NCBI GenBank assembly: GCA_946122785.1
Contig: CAMGYJ010000009.1
Location: forward strand, 11,314,937-11,378,936
Length of the DNA: 64,000 bases
Direction of reading: 5' to 3'
DNA from: Linum tenue
Lineage: Eukaryota > Streptophyta > Magnoliopsida > Malpighiales > Linaceae
The position numbers and the translations under genes were made by a program. Numbering within the stretch: position 1 is the first letter of the stretch; the number at the start of each line of letters is the position of its first letter. Below are positions 44,840-56,921 of the stretch, in pieces. The notes under the pieces were generated by a model that was not told the origin of the DNA, ran no database searches, and saw nothing but the letters and a program-made list of their open reading frames with translations.

Positions 44840-46032
44840 TCATGGATCGGACTTGATAAGGTCTTCGACAGAGTTTTTGTAGTTGCCAATCAAGTCCCTG
44901 GTAATCAACCATCAAGATTAGAATATGTCTCCCTCCACGCGTTAAGTACAGAAAACTAAGCAGGAAGGCTCGACGATAATGTCACATTCAAATGACACGT
45001 ACCTTCGTTGATCAAGCAACTGTTCAGTTTCTTCCAACTTTTTCTCCTGCCCTTCAACAGTCTCCATTCCAAACATCCAAACCATATGTGAATCGAAACT
45101 CTCAGTTTCAAGTCAATAAACTCCGTAACAATCAAAGAACTAATGCACCTTGTCCGTCGAGAACCAATGAAACTAGGTTATTTGAACACTTGACAAAACC
45201 CTTAACCAACTTATCTATTAATTCTGCATGCAAACTTGTTCTAGCTCTATTAAGAGTTCATCAAAATCACACAAGTCAACACTATCACCAACGAACTATC
45301 TTGTACAACAAGGTTCAAGATTTAAAAAAAAAAATCAAAGGAATTAGTAATTACCATAGACTTGGAGCTGATTGAGCTGGAGATGGAGTTCAACAGCTGC
45401 TGGCACTTCTCAAAGTGAATGTTCAACTCATTAACCTGATCTTCCCATAGCAAAAAACCCACTAGTAAATCATCACATTGGAATAGCAACAGCTGCAACA
45501 AAAGAGAGAGAGAGGGAAACAAACCAAAGCATCAGACTGCGGATCACGAGTCCCATTCTCAACAGCATCAGCCAATTTCTCCACCAGCTGCAAAGACAGC
45601 AGCAACAAAGTCCTAAACTTTTCCCTGAAAACAAATAAAACCCAACAGAACCAAGAAAACCCAAGACGTTACAGGGGAAAGGCGGAAATGGGATGCCAGC
45701 GATTGCTGCGGCGGAGGCTGAGGCGGGGTCTGCTGTTGAATCAAACGCTGTGGCGGCGACTGCATCGGCTGAAACTGTTGTTGTTGTTGTTGTTGTTGAG
45801 GTGGTGGTGGTGGCTGCTGCTGTTGAAATTGTTGTTGATTGAATTGTTGCTGGACTAACTGCTGCGGTGATTGCTGCTGAAACTGATTGAATTGCTGCGG
45901 CGGCGGCGTAGGTTGCTGATGGAGGAAGTACTGGTCTTGATTCGAATGCGCGGGGGAGTTTGCGTGGGCAGTCATATTTGGGATCATTGTCCACCCTCCA
46001 CCTCCTCCCATTCCTCCACCGAATTGATCCAT
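44840..46032 (-). CDS. MED9: Mediator complex subunit 9
   Basis: Five exons: 46032-45673, 45587-45525, 45435-45355, 45061-45003 and 44897-44840 (stop TGA). All phases agree, giving 206 residues. The first 110 residues are Gly- then Gln/Pro-rich (poly-Gln). The conserved C-terminal domain begins at SLASHFRLSP and continues LVEKLADAVENGTRDPQSDA, NELNIHFEKCQQLLNSIS, TVEGQEKKLEETEQLL and DLIGNYKNSVEDLI. This matches plant MED9 as I know it, in length and order. MED9 sits in the middle module of Mediator in the nucleus and helps link regulators to RNA polymerase II. The ATG at 46032 starts the Gly-rich leader (MDQFGGGMGGGGGWTMIP) typical of the family. Confidence 0.93.
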
Positions 46033-46749
46033 TGCTTCTCTCGTTGTGCGTTTCTGATATGCTCTACTGGTTTTCCCGGCGAAGAATTTGGGGAAATTTT
46101 GGGGAAGGAGCAGAGGAAGGAAAGATAAACGGAACAGTTCCGCTCCAATAACGACGCTGTTTAACGAAGTTGGTAAATTTTCAGTATAGTCACTAGTGTT
46201 TTACATGATTTATCTTTTAGTCTTCAAATTTCATATATACTAATAATTCTTTGGAAAATGTGTGTTTGCCTCTACAGAATAAATATTATAGCCTAAGACT
46301 AATGTCTATTTCCACTAATCATGATAATTTTCGAACTGGTTCGTGCGAACCGAATCGTCCTCACTTATTATGTCATGAATTGATTTGCATGTAATGTGAG
46401 ATAGAGTAAGTATCTTGCTTTAACTTTGTTCTGAAGAATCTCAGGTGATCTTATTCAACATGATGCGCGCTTAATAGTGAAAAACATAAATGTAAAGACT
46501 ATTGCTTGTCGGGCTCAATTGCCATTCCTACATTGCTAATGTGTCAAAATATGCAAGCTTTATAAATTTTGTGATTGTAAATGGAAGTTATATTGAAGTT
46601 CAGTGACCATGGAATTCAGAACTCGAATGGTGAATTGGTGATGGTGTGGTGGCTGGGAAATAGGAATCATATATTACCGAAGAAAGTGCCATTTTTTCTC
46701 ATAAATTTTCTGTACAGCAGAAGAAACCCAACACAGACCATTGAGCAAA
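46033..46749. other. Intergenic stretch between two divergent genes
   Basis: This lies between MED9 (-) and the small-protein gene (+), so it must hold both promoters. No clear TATA box stands out on either side, and no repeats are seen. Confidence 0.4.
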
Positions 46750-48180
46750 CAAACGCAAGCCCTCATTTTTAGCTCGTACGAACAAAGAAAAGGAGGGAGA
46801 CAAATCGAGGGCTCTCGGTCTCTTTCTCTTATAAGATCTCTCTGTCTCTCTTGATCCCCGGCAAAAAAATTTCCCTTTTCCCGCTTCTGAAGATTTCCAG
46901 GAGAAAGCAACAAAAAGCAATCACCCAGAGAAGAAAATTCTGCCTTTCTTTTGGAGAACTTGTTTCCGAAGGTTAGGTTTCAATTCCATCTTGTTCTTCA
47001 TCTCTTAGCTTTTGGTTTGTTGAGGCTGATCACATTTTGAACTTGGTAAAGATGATAGCTATGATATGTCTCGAGGAGCATAACTTTTTAACCTTTTGAT
47101 AGGGTTCTTAGTTAATGCTGCGAAATTGGGGGAGATGGAGAAAATAGTTTCTGAGTTCTTTCATGATAGTAATTGACAGAGAAGTTCCTTCATAGGCGTG
47201 CGTATCTAACTTAGGAATGTATGTCTTGTCAGAATCATTTGTTCACCTAGGGATTGTTTATGCCATCTAAATGAACAGCAGTTGTGTTTTACATACATTA
47301 TTGAGCAAGCAATTGGGTTGCTGCTTCATTATGCGACTGTGGGGAGTATGTACAGAATCTGAGGCCGAGTTTTGTTTCTGTTGTTAGCTTGAAGGATTGG
47401 AAAAGCTGTTGCTTTTCCAGTGGGCAGTTGTTGGGTTAAAATGTGATGGATAAGTTAGCAAATTGGGTGGATGTTGTCTTGAATGGTTAATATGTGATAA
47501 GAATGAATGCGGCAAATGATGGACAATCCTCATCTTTATAGCTTCGGTTGCATTATGTTAACTACAGGAGTTTTGTTTCACACCTTGCCCGGGAAGGAAT
47601 GGCTAACTCTGTAGGTTACTTAAAACATGGTATGTTGACAGTGTAGACCATACTAAACAAACTGAGCATCTGAGATGGTTTGCATCTTTGACATTGTTAA
47701 GCTACATTGAAATTTATATTCAGCATTATACAAATCTTATTTTCCCGGTATAGGAGGGTCTAGGTTCTTCTCTGTCCGTTTGTAGCTTTAGACGGGGTAA
47801 ACTTTTTTTCAGTTTGTCTTCTGCAACTTGCTAACTGAGAGTACTCATAGTCCTTTGAAAGAGTAGGGGTTTTTCTTTCACTTGTTCTATCAGAAAGGCA
47901 TTTCACCTTTCGCCTTTTGGGTTCTATAAGGTGCTATGGTCCCTCCCCGGAATTTTATGTTGCATTTGACATGTTGCATTGACCAAACCCTTCTCAGCTT
48001 GCAACAGAATGTGAAACGTTTTTCCAAATCACGATTATAGAAAATCTGAGCATGCTTGAATTATGGTTAAGAGATGCAACATACAAATCTCTTGTTATCA
48101 CAAACCAGGGCAGCGAATGATTGAATTTTCTGCCTGCTAGTTTCTGTTGCTGACTGTGGAAATGGCATCCGGTGTTGCAG
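46750..48180 (+). other. 5' UTR exon and leader intron of the small-protein gene
   Basis: A CT-rich stretch with AAGAAAAG and CTCTCTGTCTCTC ends at 46971 with a GAAG|GTTAGG donor. The next clear acceptor is GGTGTTGCAG at 48171-48180, 15 bp above the ATG. The intron of about 1.2 kb is T-rich with no coding content. Long leader introns are common in plant housekeeping genes and often raise expression. The transcript start is not fixed. Confidence 0.55.
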
Positions 48181-48195
48181 ACATCATATAAGAAA

Positions 48196-48381
48196 ATGGC
48201 GATAAAGCCAACGGTTGCATTCAGGGCTGTACTTGTTGGAGGAATAGCAGTGTTCGCAAAAGTAGCTGGTGCAATGAAGGCAGCTGGTGGTGCAAAGCTC
48301 GGTGCTGCTGCAACGGCTATGACCATGGCAGCTTCAGCAGCTATGTCGAGCTCAAAGGAAGAGTCGTCCCCTTCCAAATAA
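48196..48381 (+). CDS. Conserved small hydrophobic plant protein, 61 residues
   Basis: ATG at 48196, stop TAA at 48379-48381. The sequence runs MAIKPTVAFRAVLVGGIAVF, then AKVAGAMKAAGG, KLGAAATAMTMAASAAMS and a Ser/Lys/Glu tail (SSSKEESSPSK). Residues 9-22 could be one membrane-spanning helix. The Gly/Ala-rich remainder resembles a second weak helix. I believe close relatives of this length occur across flowering plants as unnamed small proteins; no function is known to me. An in-frame upstream start at 48172 lies before the splice acceptor and would be removed. The splice site lies just upstream of the ATG. Confidence 0.75.
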   Translation: MAIKPTVAFRAVLVGGIAVFAKVAGAMKAAGGAKLGAAATAMTMAASAAMSSSKEESSPSK

Positions 48382-51300
48382 TCTTTTCATTGTTTTGTAA
48401 AATTTTCGTCAGATAAGTCGGGAAATGTAGTAAGATTTCACCTTGTAGAACTATGTATCAGTCCTAAGAGAGGATTTTTTTTTTTACGTTTTGCATAATA
48501 CAGATAAAATAATTCACCTCTCCTGATGGTGTTTCTGATGTGCTATGTTACAGTTTGTGCCTCTCCTACGATGGCTTCATCATTTGTTGCTCTTTTGGCA
48601 AATCAAATGTATGCCTGAAGTTCCCTTGCCTCGTTGAAAGCTTACAACAATAGCAAGCTTAGGGTTCGTTTAGTAACTAGAATTGTTGAATGCATTGATT
48701 TCAACAGAGATGTGATTTTGTCTGTGATAGTTTGGCTAAAGATCATGTAGACTTTATGATACATTGCCCTCTTGGTTAAAGAAAGGATTTGAATAACTGG
48801 CCAAAAAATGCTTCCCCTGGAAACTAGGTATTGAACTCCAACCTTTACAATTTACTACAAGACCAACTTCTAAACCAAGAGCTGTCTTCTTGCAACAGAA
48901 CATCCCCTCTTCAAATCTGGATATTTGATTCCATATATTGAGATTGCATGCATGGCATACCGTCTTCTTCGTTGTGTTGTTTAGAAAAAGACTAGCACCC
49001 ACCATTAGAGCATCAGTTCAATGTACAAAGGGAGTTAGAGTACATCCAATCTATGCAAGTTTTGTTTCCTTAAACCACAAGTAAAGCCTTGATGATCAAC
49101 TGAGTGTATCAAAAGTTCGGGGCTAGGAGATTCTAGCTCTAGTGTCACCTTCACAAATTAGAATCCTGAATAAGAATTAAGCAAAGGGCAAACAATGGCC
49201 ACTCCAGTTGATCACATTAGCAGCTGAATGTAGCTTCTTTAAGAGCATTATTATGTGAAGCTTTATGCCATAACGTTCTCCCCGTGCTTAAGTACTGGAG
49301 CAGGGACATAGAGATTGGATTGTGGTCCAAAAGACTGCAACTGAAGTGAAAGTCGAAAAAATTCAGAAATCAAAGGATTTGACAACCATTGTGGAGAAAA
49401 GAAAGCCATGATCTCAGCTTGAGAGGTGGTTCAGTGGCTAGTAAGTAGTAACCAAGCAGGGGAAACCACCCAAATCCCATTCTGCAGCAAGACAATACCA
49501 CATCCTGTTATCCTCAAATTTGTCACTGAAATTTGGATACCATACCACTTCATTCAAATTGATAATAAAAAGTTGAAAACCATGTAGCATAAATCTCATT
49601 AATTTGTATAGATGACAATTCAAGATATACTAATCCCAAATATAGCACCCTAAGTAGCTTTCCAACTCTTTTAGCTCAAATTCCCGATAATAAATTTTTG
49701 GATATTGTTACAAGTTAGAGACAAGAACATTTACAATTTTAGTTGTTGTCCCATAACTAAAATATTCAGCAAAAATAATAATTAGAAAGAATTAGTAAGT
49801 CTAACATGTGAACAAAAACAGGTGTAGAGTTTCGCTCCGTCGCTCATTAACTCGATACGCAAGAAGCAAAAGTCGACAACTAGTGAGTTAGGAGGATAGT
49901 TATTTATTTTATTTATTGAAACACCTGTAACTTTTACTAAGTATGGGTAGCACGAGGATACTTATGTAAAGACATTATTTAAGACAATTCAAGATATGTA
50001 TGAATGCCACTTTCAACTTAAATTATAAATAAACAACTCTGATCATCGATCAATTAGCAAATATCACTTATTTTTTACTAACCATAAAATGAAGAGCCCT
50101 TGAAATGAATGCTTTCAGTTTCTAACATCATATTATATCCAATGTGGTAAAATTACCATTCTGTCTTTCCATTTGCAAACTCAAGTATGATACTCCGAAC
50201 ATCAATTGTCATGCATTCTTCAATCATTTAGACTATGTGAACATAAGATTTTTTTTTTATCTCTTTATAAAAGGGAATACACATTTATCATCGACCGACA
50301 CCAATACAAAACACATCACTCTCAAAATGCTATAAACATTACATTTCTCAACATATTTGTCTGCATATACCAATCAGATTCTTATATACATCATATCATA
50401 TATTCCACAAAGCATCCGATAAATAAATCACTGCCAATACTTGATGACATGTACTCTATAACACAATATTTTTAGCCCAATACAATTTGACATAAATATG
50501 AGATTATTACAAGTCTACAACACATGATTAGTGCGTATAGTTTTTCCTTAATTTTCTAGGGTTTCAAGGTTGGGAATCCACTTGTGGGAGGCAAGAAGCT
50601 AGAGATGTGTTTGGCCTTGGGATTTGAATATCCATCCATCCTTCCCACTTGCACTCCATATATATTAAGGTGTCCCAAAAGCAAAACCCTTTTGGCATTT
50701 TGGAAATAAAAAGAGTGCCATATTATCCAAAATCAGCTAACTCCCACATCTCAATTATTTATTTATTTTCCCCCTCTCGATCTCTTGAAAGAATCCGATG
50801 CCTTTTTTCTACTTCCGTTGTGTATACCACCTCCCTCAAAAATGTTCCCCGCTTTTCCTCTTAACACTTGCTTGGTAATTAACCTCTTTCTTTTTTTGAA
50901 CAATCACTTCCCATGGTATTCAAGTGAAGAAAAAGGTGTCAAGTTGTTCAATGTACCAAAATGAATGATCGAATATTCCTGTCTTCACATGCATGCATTG
51001 GAATGACACTTGTAGGTGTCGCGAGTTCATGTAATGTGTAGCTATAGACTCTTATTACTATTGTAATATGGAACTCATTGATTACTATTATGTGATTAAT
51101 TCTATGTTGGGTGGTGAATACGGGCCGATTCGACGAGTAATTATCTACGAATGATCAATACATGAACTGGGTTGATACTGTACGGAGTGATTTTTATGGT
51201 CCTCAAGTGTTGATCGAATTAATGGGTTAGATCAGAGAAGTCATAATTTCTAAACTAAAATTCAGTGCTATGTTGGGTTATACAAAAGGAGTGTGCTACG

Positions 51301-52319
51301 TACATATGGTATACATTATAAATGTAAGAAAAGAACCATGATGGTAGAATCGAAACTTATAGTTTATGTTTCCGAATGCGTGCTTATCTCTCTTAACAAA
51401 ATTAGATTTTATATTTGCATTCTCAATGCAGGAAGAAGCACGAATAATGTCTATCTTTTTCTTTTAATGAAGGGTTGCTATCCAAAATGAAGTAAACATA
51501 AATTCCGATCATGATTGGACTACACACAACAATTACGAGGACTCGATCACATCTAGATGATGTTTTTGTTTTATCTTCCAAGGCTATGATTCACATGTGG
51601 ACATGTCAAGAGAATAATCTCACAACTCCTTTATATGAATTTGAGAGAATAATAATCAACCCTATCTAGCTGTAATTAATGTTGTATATATGGTACATAT
51701 ATTTGAGAGAGAGCTCGAAGCAAAGTGGACCACCATGGACATATTTTCTACATTCATTTTGTATTAGTGGGGGAGGATATGTAAGTTTGCCTAGAACAGA
51801 AAGTTCCCTTTTGCATGTGTTTGCTTACTATGACGATGAAAACTTCTTTTTTCACACCTTGGTGTATAGGAAGAGATCAGAATAATGATATTTAATCATG
51901 TGAAGTTTGAATTATTTGAAATATATGCTGTGACAGATCGAAATCCATGCACAATTATTGTAAGCTTGACTGAGAGAGTGCATTTCATTCATACTGTATA
52001 TGATCACTATATGTGTCTTTTGCATGTGAAGGTGCGCCATTTGTTCCATCATCGATCCCCACCTTAACCCTAAAAAAGAGGGGGCAAAAGAAAAAATGGG
52101 GGAAATCCTTGTTGTGCATATATAGTAATCATGTAATAATTACTTGTGCTGAAATTAGTCCAATTGTCCGTGGTTAGAGATTTGTCGTTTCTGTCTTGGA
52201 GTTATGGCTCTTTATAGTTGTTATATTAGATTGTATTGATGAGAGTAACGATTTTAAGATATAATAGTGAAATCATGATAAAGATTACAATAAATATATG
52301 ATACACAATAATTGATACG
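48382..52319. other. Long AT-rich intergenic stretch
   Basis: The first 250 bp should hold the small-protein 3' UTR. Beyond that I see only short unrecognised ORFs (for example 50144-50475, 51293-51490) and no element ends, RNA genes or tandem repeats. This is the largest quiet part of the window. Confidence 0.4.
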
Positions 52320-52530
52320 GCGGGATGGTGGGAGGTGACTTGGCGCATGATCGGGGTGGAGCTCTACTGGATGATGCTCGGAGCTTAGCTTTTCACTTCA
52401 GCTGGATTTCTTACTGTTTTGTTTTTCGTCGACTAAATAGGGCTGCCCATCATGTGGCACAAAAGGCCCTCTCATCGGGAGTTCGACTATTAGTCGACTC
52501 CCGCGCTTTTCTTTCTTTCTCCTTGTGACT
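52320..52530 (+). mobile_element. RNase H-like tail of a plant LINE
   Basis: The frame at 52325 reads LLDDARSLAFHFSWISYCFV then FRRLNRAAHHVAQKALSSG. This is the last part of the RNase H-like domain found at the C-terminus of plant L1 proteins (D-x-R-x-L ... R-x-x-N-x-x-A-H-x-x-A-x-x-A). The 3' tail with TTGTGACT... and CCGGGGG follows, as at many LINE 3' ends. Everything before it is missing. It is on the opposite strand from the RT fragment at 17685-18528 and cannot be the rest of that copy. Confidence 0.65.
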
Positions 52531-54727
52531 ATCTTTTCAACACTGACTTTGCCGGGGGGAAAAATATATGATACAAATATGTTGGGTTGTGGTTTATTTT
52601 CTATCTTTGGAGTGTTATTTTGAATTATCTTCTCATGAATGACCACCTGCATTCAGTGAGATCCTGCTTCAACATGCTTGCAAAATGAGCATTTTATCGG
52701 TTTAAAGGGACTTCCGATCACAACGAGTTGAGGATATTTGCGACCTAAGGTGCCCACCAAGATAAATAATATTGTTAAGTTTGCATATGATGAAATCATA
52801 TCGGTCATTGACAATATAAAGAAGTGTGACTTCCAAATGCAGAATCGATTTTCTCTATAGTACTAAAAAGAAAGGTGTAGAATAGCCATGTATTTAAAAA
52901 TAAGCGAGGTATCATCTCTAAATAAAAACTTGTTGGTCATTTTAACCAATCTTTTATGCTACAATAACTCACTTGTATTTTTAATAAGTGTTAAGATATT
53001 ACTCCTCCTAAAAATATGTGCTGGATTGATCTCTTATATGTACAATCGGTGTGATTAGTTGGTATCACAAAAACACTTGTTTCTTAGGAAGAAAATAGGT
53101 GCCCATACACAAACATGATACAACAAAATATCTCCAACTTAAAACAAATCATTAAAGGACCCCAACCCTAGAAAAGTCATACCATAAGCCCAAGAACTAT
53201 AGAACATTCACAACATGAAAACTTGCCCTGATAAACATTTGAGCACCTTGTTTACATGGAAAGAAAAAATTAAAGCCAAAGAATCAAATGGGGTTGGAAG
53301 AAATTAAGAAAATGTAGTTGTTTGCAAGAAGAAGAAAAAATGCAGCTAAACTAGCAGACTGTCAACTTATTAGCATATCTTGTGTATAAGGTGGACATTG
53401 AACTTCTTTAAAATGTTCAATGAAAATTGATCATAATATTATTTTTAAATATACCTTTCAAAAGTTCAAACAAATGTTAGATTAAGTTTAGCTCTCACAG
53501 TTTCGTCAATTGCTACACGCTCAATCATTTCTAATGTAAGACTACTATATCTGATTCCGATGTAACATATAACTTAGTTTTAGTTATTAAATTTCGTTAT
53601 CGTTTCAACGAGAAATAAAAATAAAAATCATCCTAATAAATCGAACTATCATTTAGGTTGATATTTCATTCTAATAAATTATCTTCCATGAACAACAAGT
53701 TTAATGTCACAATTGTCATTTAAAAAGTGATATAGTGCGTGAAATTTTGTGCGTGGAATGATAATTCATTAGCTTATATAATATGATTAAGTTACCTAAT
53801 GCACAAAATATAACTATAAGCTTTTCCCTTTTTATATTGCTTCACTAATTTCTTAGGTTACTGTGGCTCTTTCAAAAATCAAAACTATACTATAGTCCAC
53901 AAATCATCAGAATAAGACATGGCAGAGTTGTTATTTATGTTCCCAATGCACGACATACTTACTGTTGTATATCATAAAATAGTCGAAAATAAAAAATAAA
54001 TTATAATTATGTCTTAACTATAGCAGCTGGTTTTGTGGGTATTGGTGCCTTAAATTAAGGTGATCAATTGCGTATTCTCCTGATAAACGCCTTGAAATAT
54101 GAATGGAAATTGAGCTGATAAGGATTGTTGTGCAAAATGGTAGTAGGAACTAGGAAGTCATTAACAATAATATTATAGTTACTTATATGAACCAAAGTTA
54201 ATAATTCACGTAGTAATAGTGACTAATCCCTCATTCCGAATCCGAATCCGAATGATGACAATCAATCTATGAATGATTGACTATATATAGAGTAACCAAA
54301 GTTAATTAATAATCACCGCGTTACACCACATAACCGAGTAGTTGATGTACTAAACCCACATTGTACCATGTCATACCATGACGGTCCATATCGACAACGA
54401 TACGTCATAAAAGCGTAACCAATACTGCTACTACGGTACAATAGAAATCTATGACGCGCTCATCGTGGCAACATAGCTTCATGATAAATCATGATGCCAA
54501 TAATGGCCTCAGAGAAACCCTTAGGGCATCTCATCATCATCATATACATAAAAAAAAACAGATGGAATGAGAGGAAACAGATTGACAAAAAAAAAAAAAA
54601 AAGGATTACAACGAATTAATCGTATGATATATAGAGATTTTCGAGAAGGGGAAGAACCAAGACAAAATGGATCAAAACAGTAAAAAAAAGAAGAAAAAAG
54701 AAGGGGAATATATATTATTATAAATAA
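52531..54727. other. AT-rich intergenic stretch
   Basis: No gene recognised. A poly(A) run lies near 54585-54602. The last part should hold the 3' UTR of the IDD gene on the minus strand. Confidence 0.4.
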
Positions 54728-56921
54728 TCAATTACCTTGCCAAGGTTGTTTCTGAGACTCGTGACTATGTTGGTGGTCAGCATTATTATTATTATTACTA
54801 TCATCATCGTTGATGCAGTTTCCAAAACCAGCGAGGCTGAGCAAATCACTGTGCGTCAATGGCCTCAGCCCCAAGAAATCCCTCGTCGTCCCGCCGCCGC
54901 CGTCCTCCACCGCCTCGAATGAGTAGTTCATCATCTCCTGAAACAAACCACCTCCACCTCCACCGCCACCTATTGCGGCGGTGGTCCCCACGCTGTCACG
55001 TGGCGCGAAACCGAAACCGGCATTGCTGTTGCTGTTGGTAGTCACGTGATGATGGTCAGGGTGGGCCGTCGGGGTGACGAGCATGAGGCCGGCGGTTTTG
55101 GAGGCGGCGGTGGTGGAAGCTGTGGTGGCGCCCATCTGAGCGGCCTTCTGGAGCAGCGCGGTGGCTGACATGTGCTGCGTGGTGGAGGAATGGAAGTTCG
55201 GTAATGTGGGGCCCAGCTGGCTAGGGTTTGCTCCTGACAAAATGGATGGTGATGATGATGAAGAGGAGGACGACGACGAGAGATGATGAGGAAGGAGTGG
55301 GCCCGGGCCCGGGCCCGAGCCCATTACTGATGAAGCAGCAGCAGCAGCTCGTAGGCCTGCAGGCGGGCAGCTGGCTAGCCATGGTGGCAACTCTCTGCTG
55401 TTGTTGAGCAGACCGAAATTACCATTACTGTCCATGGTAGTAATGTTATTATCCTCCTTTTTCAGGGAGGGGGAAGGAGAAGAAGAGGAAAATGGGTAAT
55501 GGAGGAAATTGTTGTTGTTGTTGCCTTGGTGGTTGAATTGTGGGATTGTTGTTGTTGTTGCTGTAGCAGCAGCAGCAGTAGGGATGGCTCTTGCACTTTC
55601 TTCTGCTAATGCATCACAGAATGCTCTGTGGGTTATGAAACTGTCCCTCCTGCAAACACAAACAAACATATGAAACAAGACAAAAAATAAAAAGCAATAA
55701 AATGAATATTCATCCCTCTCTCCTTTTTCTCTTCTTACTTTCTGGGCTTTCTGACTTTCTTTCTTCCATCATCCCTCCTCTCTCTCTTTCTAGTGCTAGG
55801 CTGCTGCCTGCCATTATTACTATTTACCAAACTAAGCTTCAAGTTTGACTATTTGAGTATTTCCCACCTTCTCCCTCTTTCTCATGTCAGCCATTTAATG
55901 AAAGTATGAAACCATCCATCTCCCTCTCTCAAAATCTTGGAAGGAACATGAGAAAAATTCCCAACAAGGACAGATCTCTCATCTCTCACACACACACACA
56001 TTTATTGCCAAATTCCCTTTGCCAACACCAAAAACTTATAATCCTCAATCTCACATGACCTTGTTGTGTCCTTTCATCAGGGAACACCAATTAATACTCC
56101 CCAAACTGAACCAAAATCAAATCCCGCCCACCAAAGATGGTACAAATTAAATTCAATCTTCTTCTTCACTGCGAGTTACCTTGAGAAGAGGGTGCCACAG
56201 TCGCACCGGTACTCCCTGGTGCCACAGGTCTTGGAATGGGCCTTCCAATCCGACTGGACCGCGTACTTCTTCGAGCACTTCTCGCACTTCCACTTCTTCT
56301 CCCCGTGCTTCCTGCTGAAATGCTTCTTGATCCCAGTCAGATCCCCCAGCGCCCTGGAGGGTTCGTGGTGGACGCAGCTCGGCTCGGGGCACACGTACAC
56401 TTTCTTCTTCACAACCTCGTTTTTAGCCCTCTGCTTCAGCTTCCAAGGCAGGTTGTGTCCTCGCCTGTGGAGCTGCAAGTTCTGGTCCCTCTGAAACCCT
56501 TTGTTGCAGATCTCGCACAGGAATCGGTTCGTGGCCATTAATGTCGTTGGGGACAGAGATATCACTTCGGAATCTGGGTCTGTTACCACAAAAAAAACCC
56601 CAAAAAAAAACAAGCTTAACCTCAACATTTATTGACCCCATATCCACAAACCAAAAAAAAAAAAAAAACAAAAGTGGGAATTAATGAATGATAGCGTTCA
56701 AATTTTTTACCTGGGTTGCCTGGCATGTTCCTCTTCTTCTTGGGAGGCGGTTGATTGGATGGTGGGATTTCTGGTGGTGGGTGGTAATTGTTTTGATTTA
56801 GTTCTCTGCCGCCGCCGGAGGAGGAGATACTGGCTTCGCCGGATGCTGAAGTGGTGAGGTTGGACATGTTCTCTTGATCTTGTTGTTGTTGTTGGAATAT
56901 GAAGCTTTTCATCATCATCAT
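54728..56921 (-). CDS. IDD: INDETERMINATE DOMAIN (IDD) C2H2 zinc-finger transcription factor
   Basis: Three exons: 56921-56711, 56579-56180 and 55649-54728, in phase, for 510 residues. A basic signal ([13 protein letters not shown]) precedes the ID domain with four fingers: ZF1 [22 protein letters not shown]2 in [22 protein letters not shown]3 in [19 protein letters not shown] and ZF4 in [20 protein letters not shown]. Both introns are at conserved IDD positions. The C-terminal half has Ser, Gly and Asn runs and the two family motifs [15 protein letters not shown] and [20 protein letters not shown] proteins act in the nucleus with SCARECROW/SHORT-ROOT or DELLA partners in root, shoot and metabolic programmes. 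Start chosen: the first of four Met codons (56921); the ATG at 56987 is in frame but its peptide looks like leader. Confidence 0.95.

Noticed and set aside
45473..45994. Second minus-strand frame of 173 residues across MED9
   Set aside because: It is an alternative frame of the poly-Gln exon, giving Ala/Thr runs. The MED9 frame has five in-phase conserved exons.
47994..48377. Minus-strand ORF of 127 residues over the small-protein gene
   Set aside because: It is the shadow of the Ala-rich plus-strand frame, with no motif. The plus strand has the splice acceptor and a conserved start.
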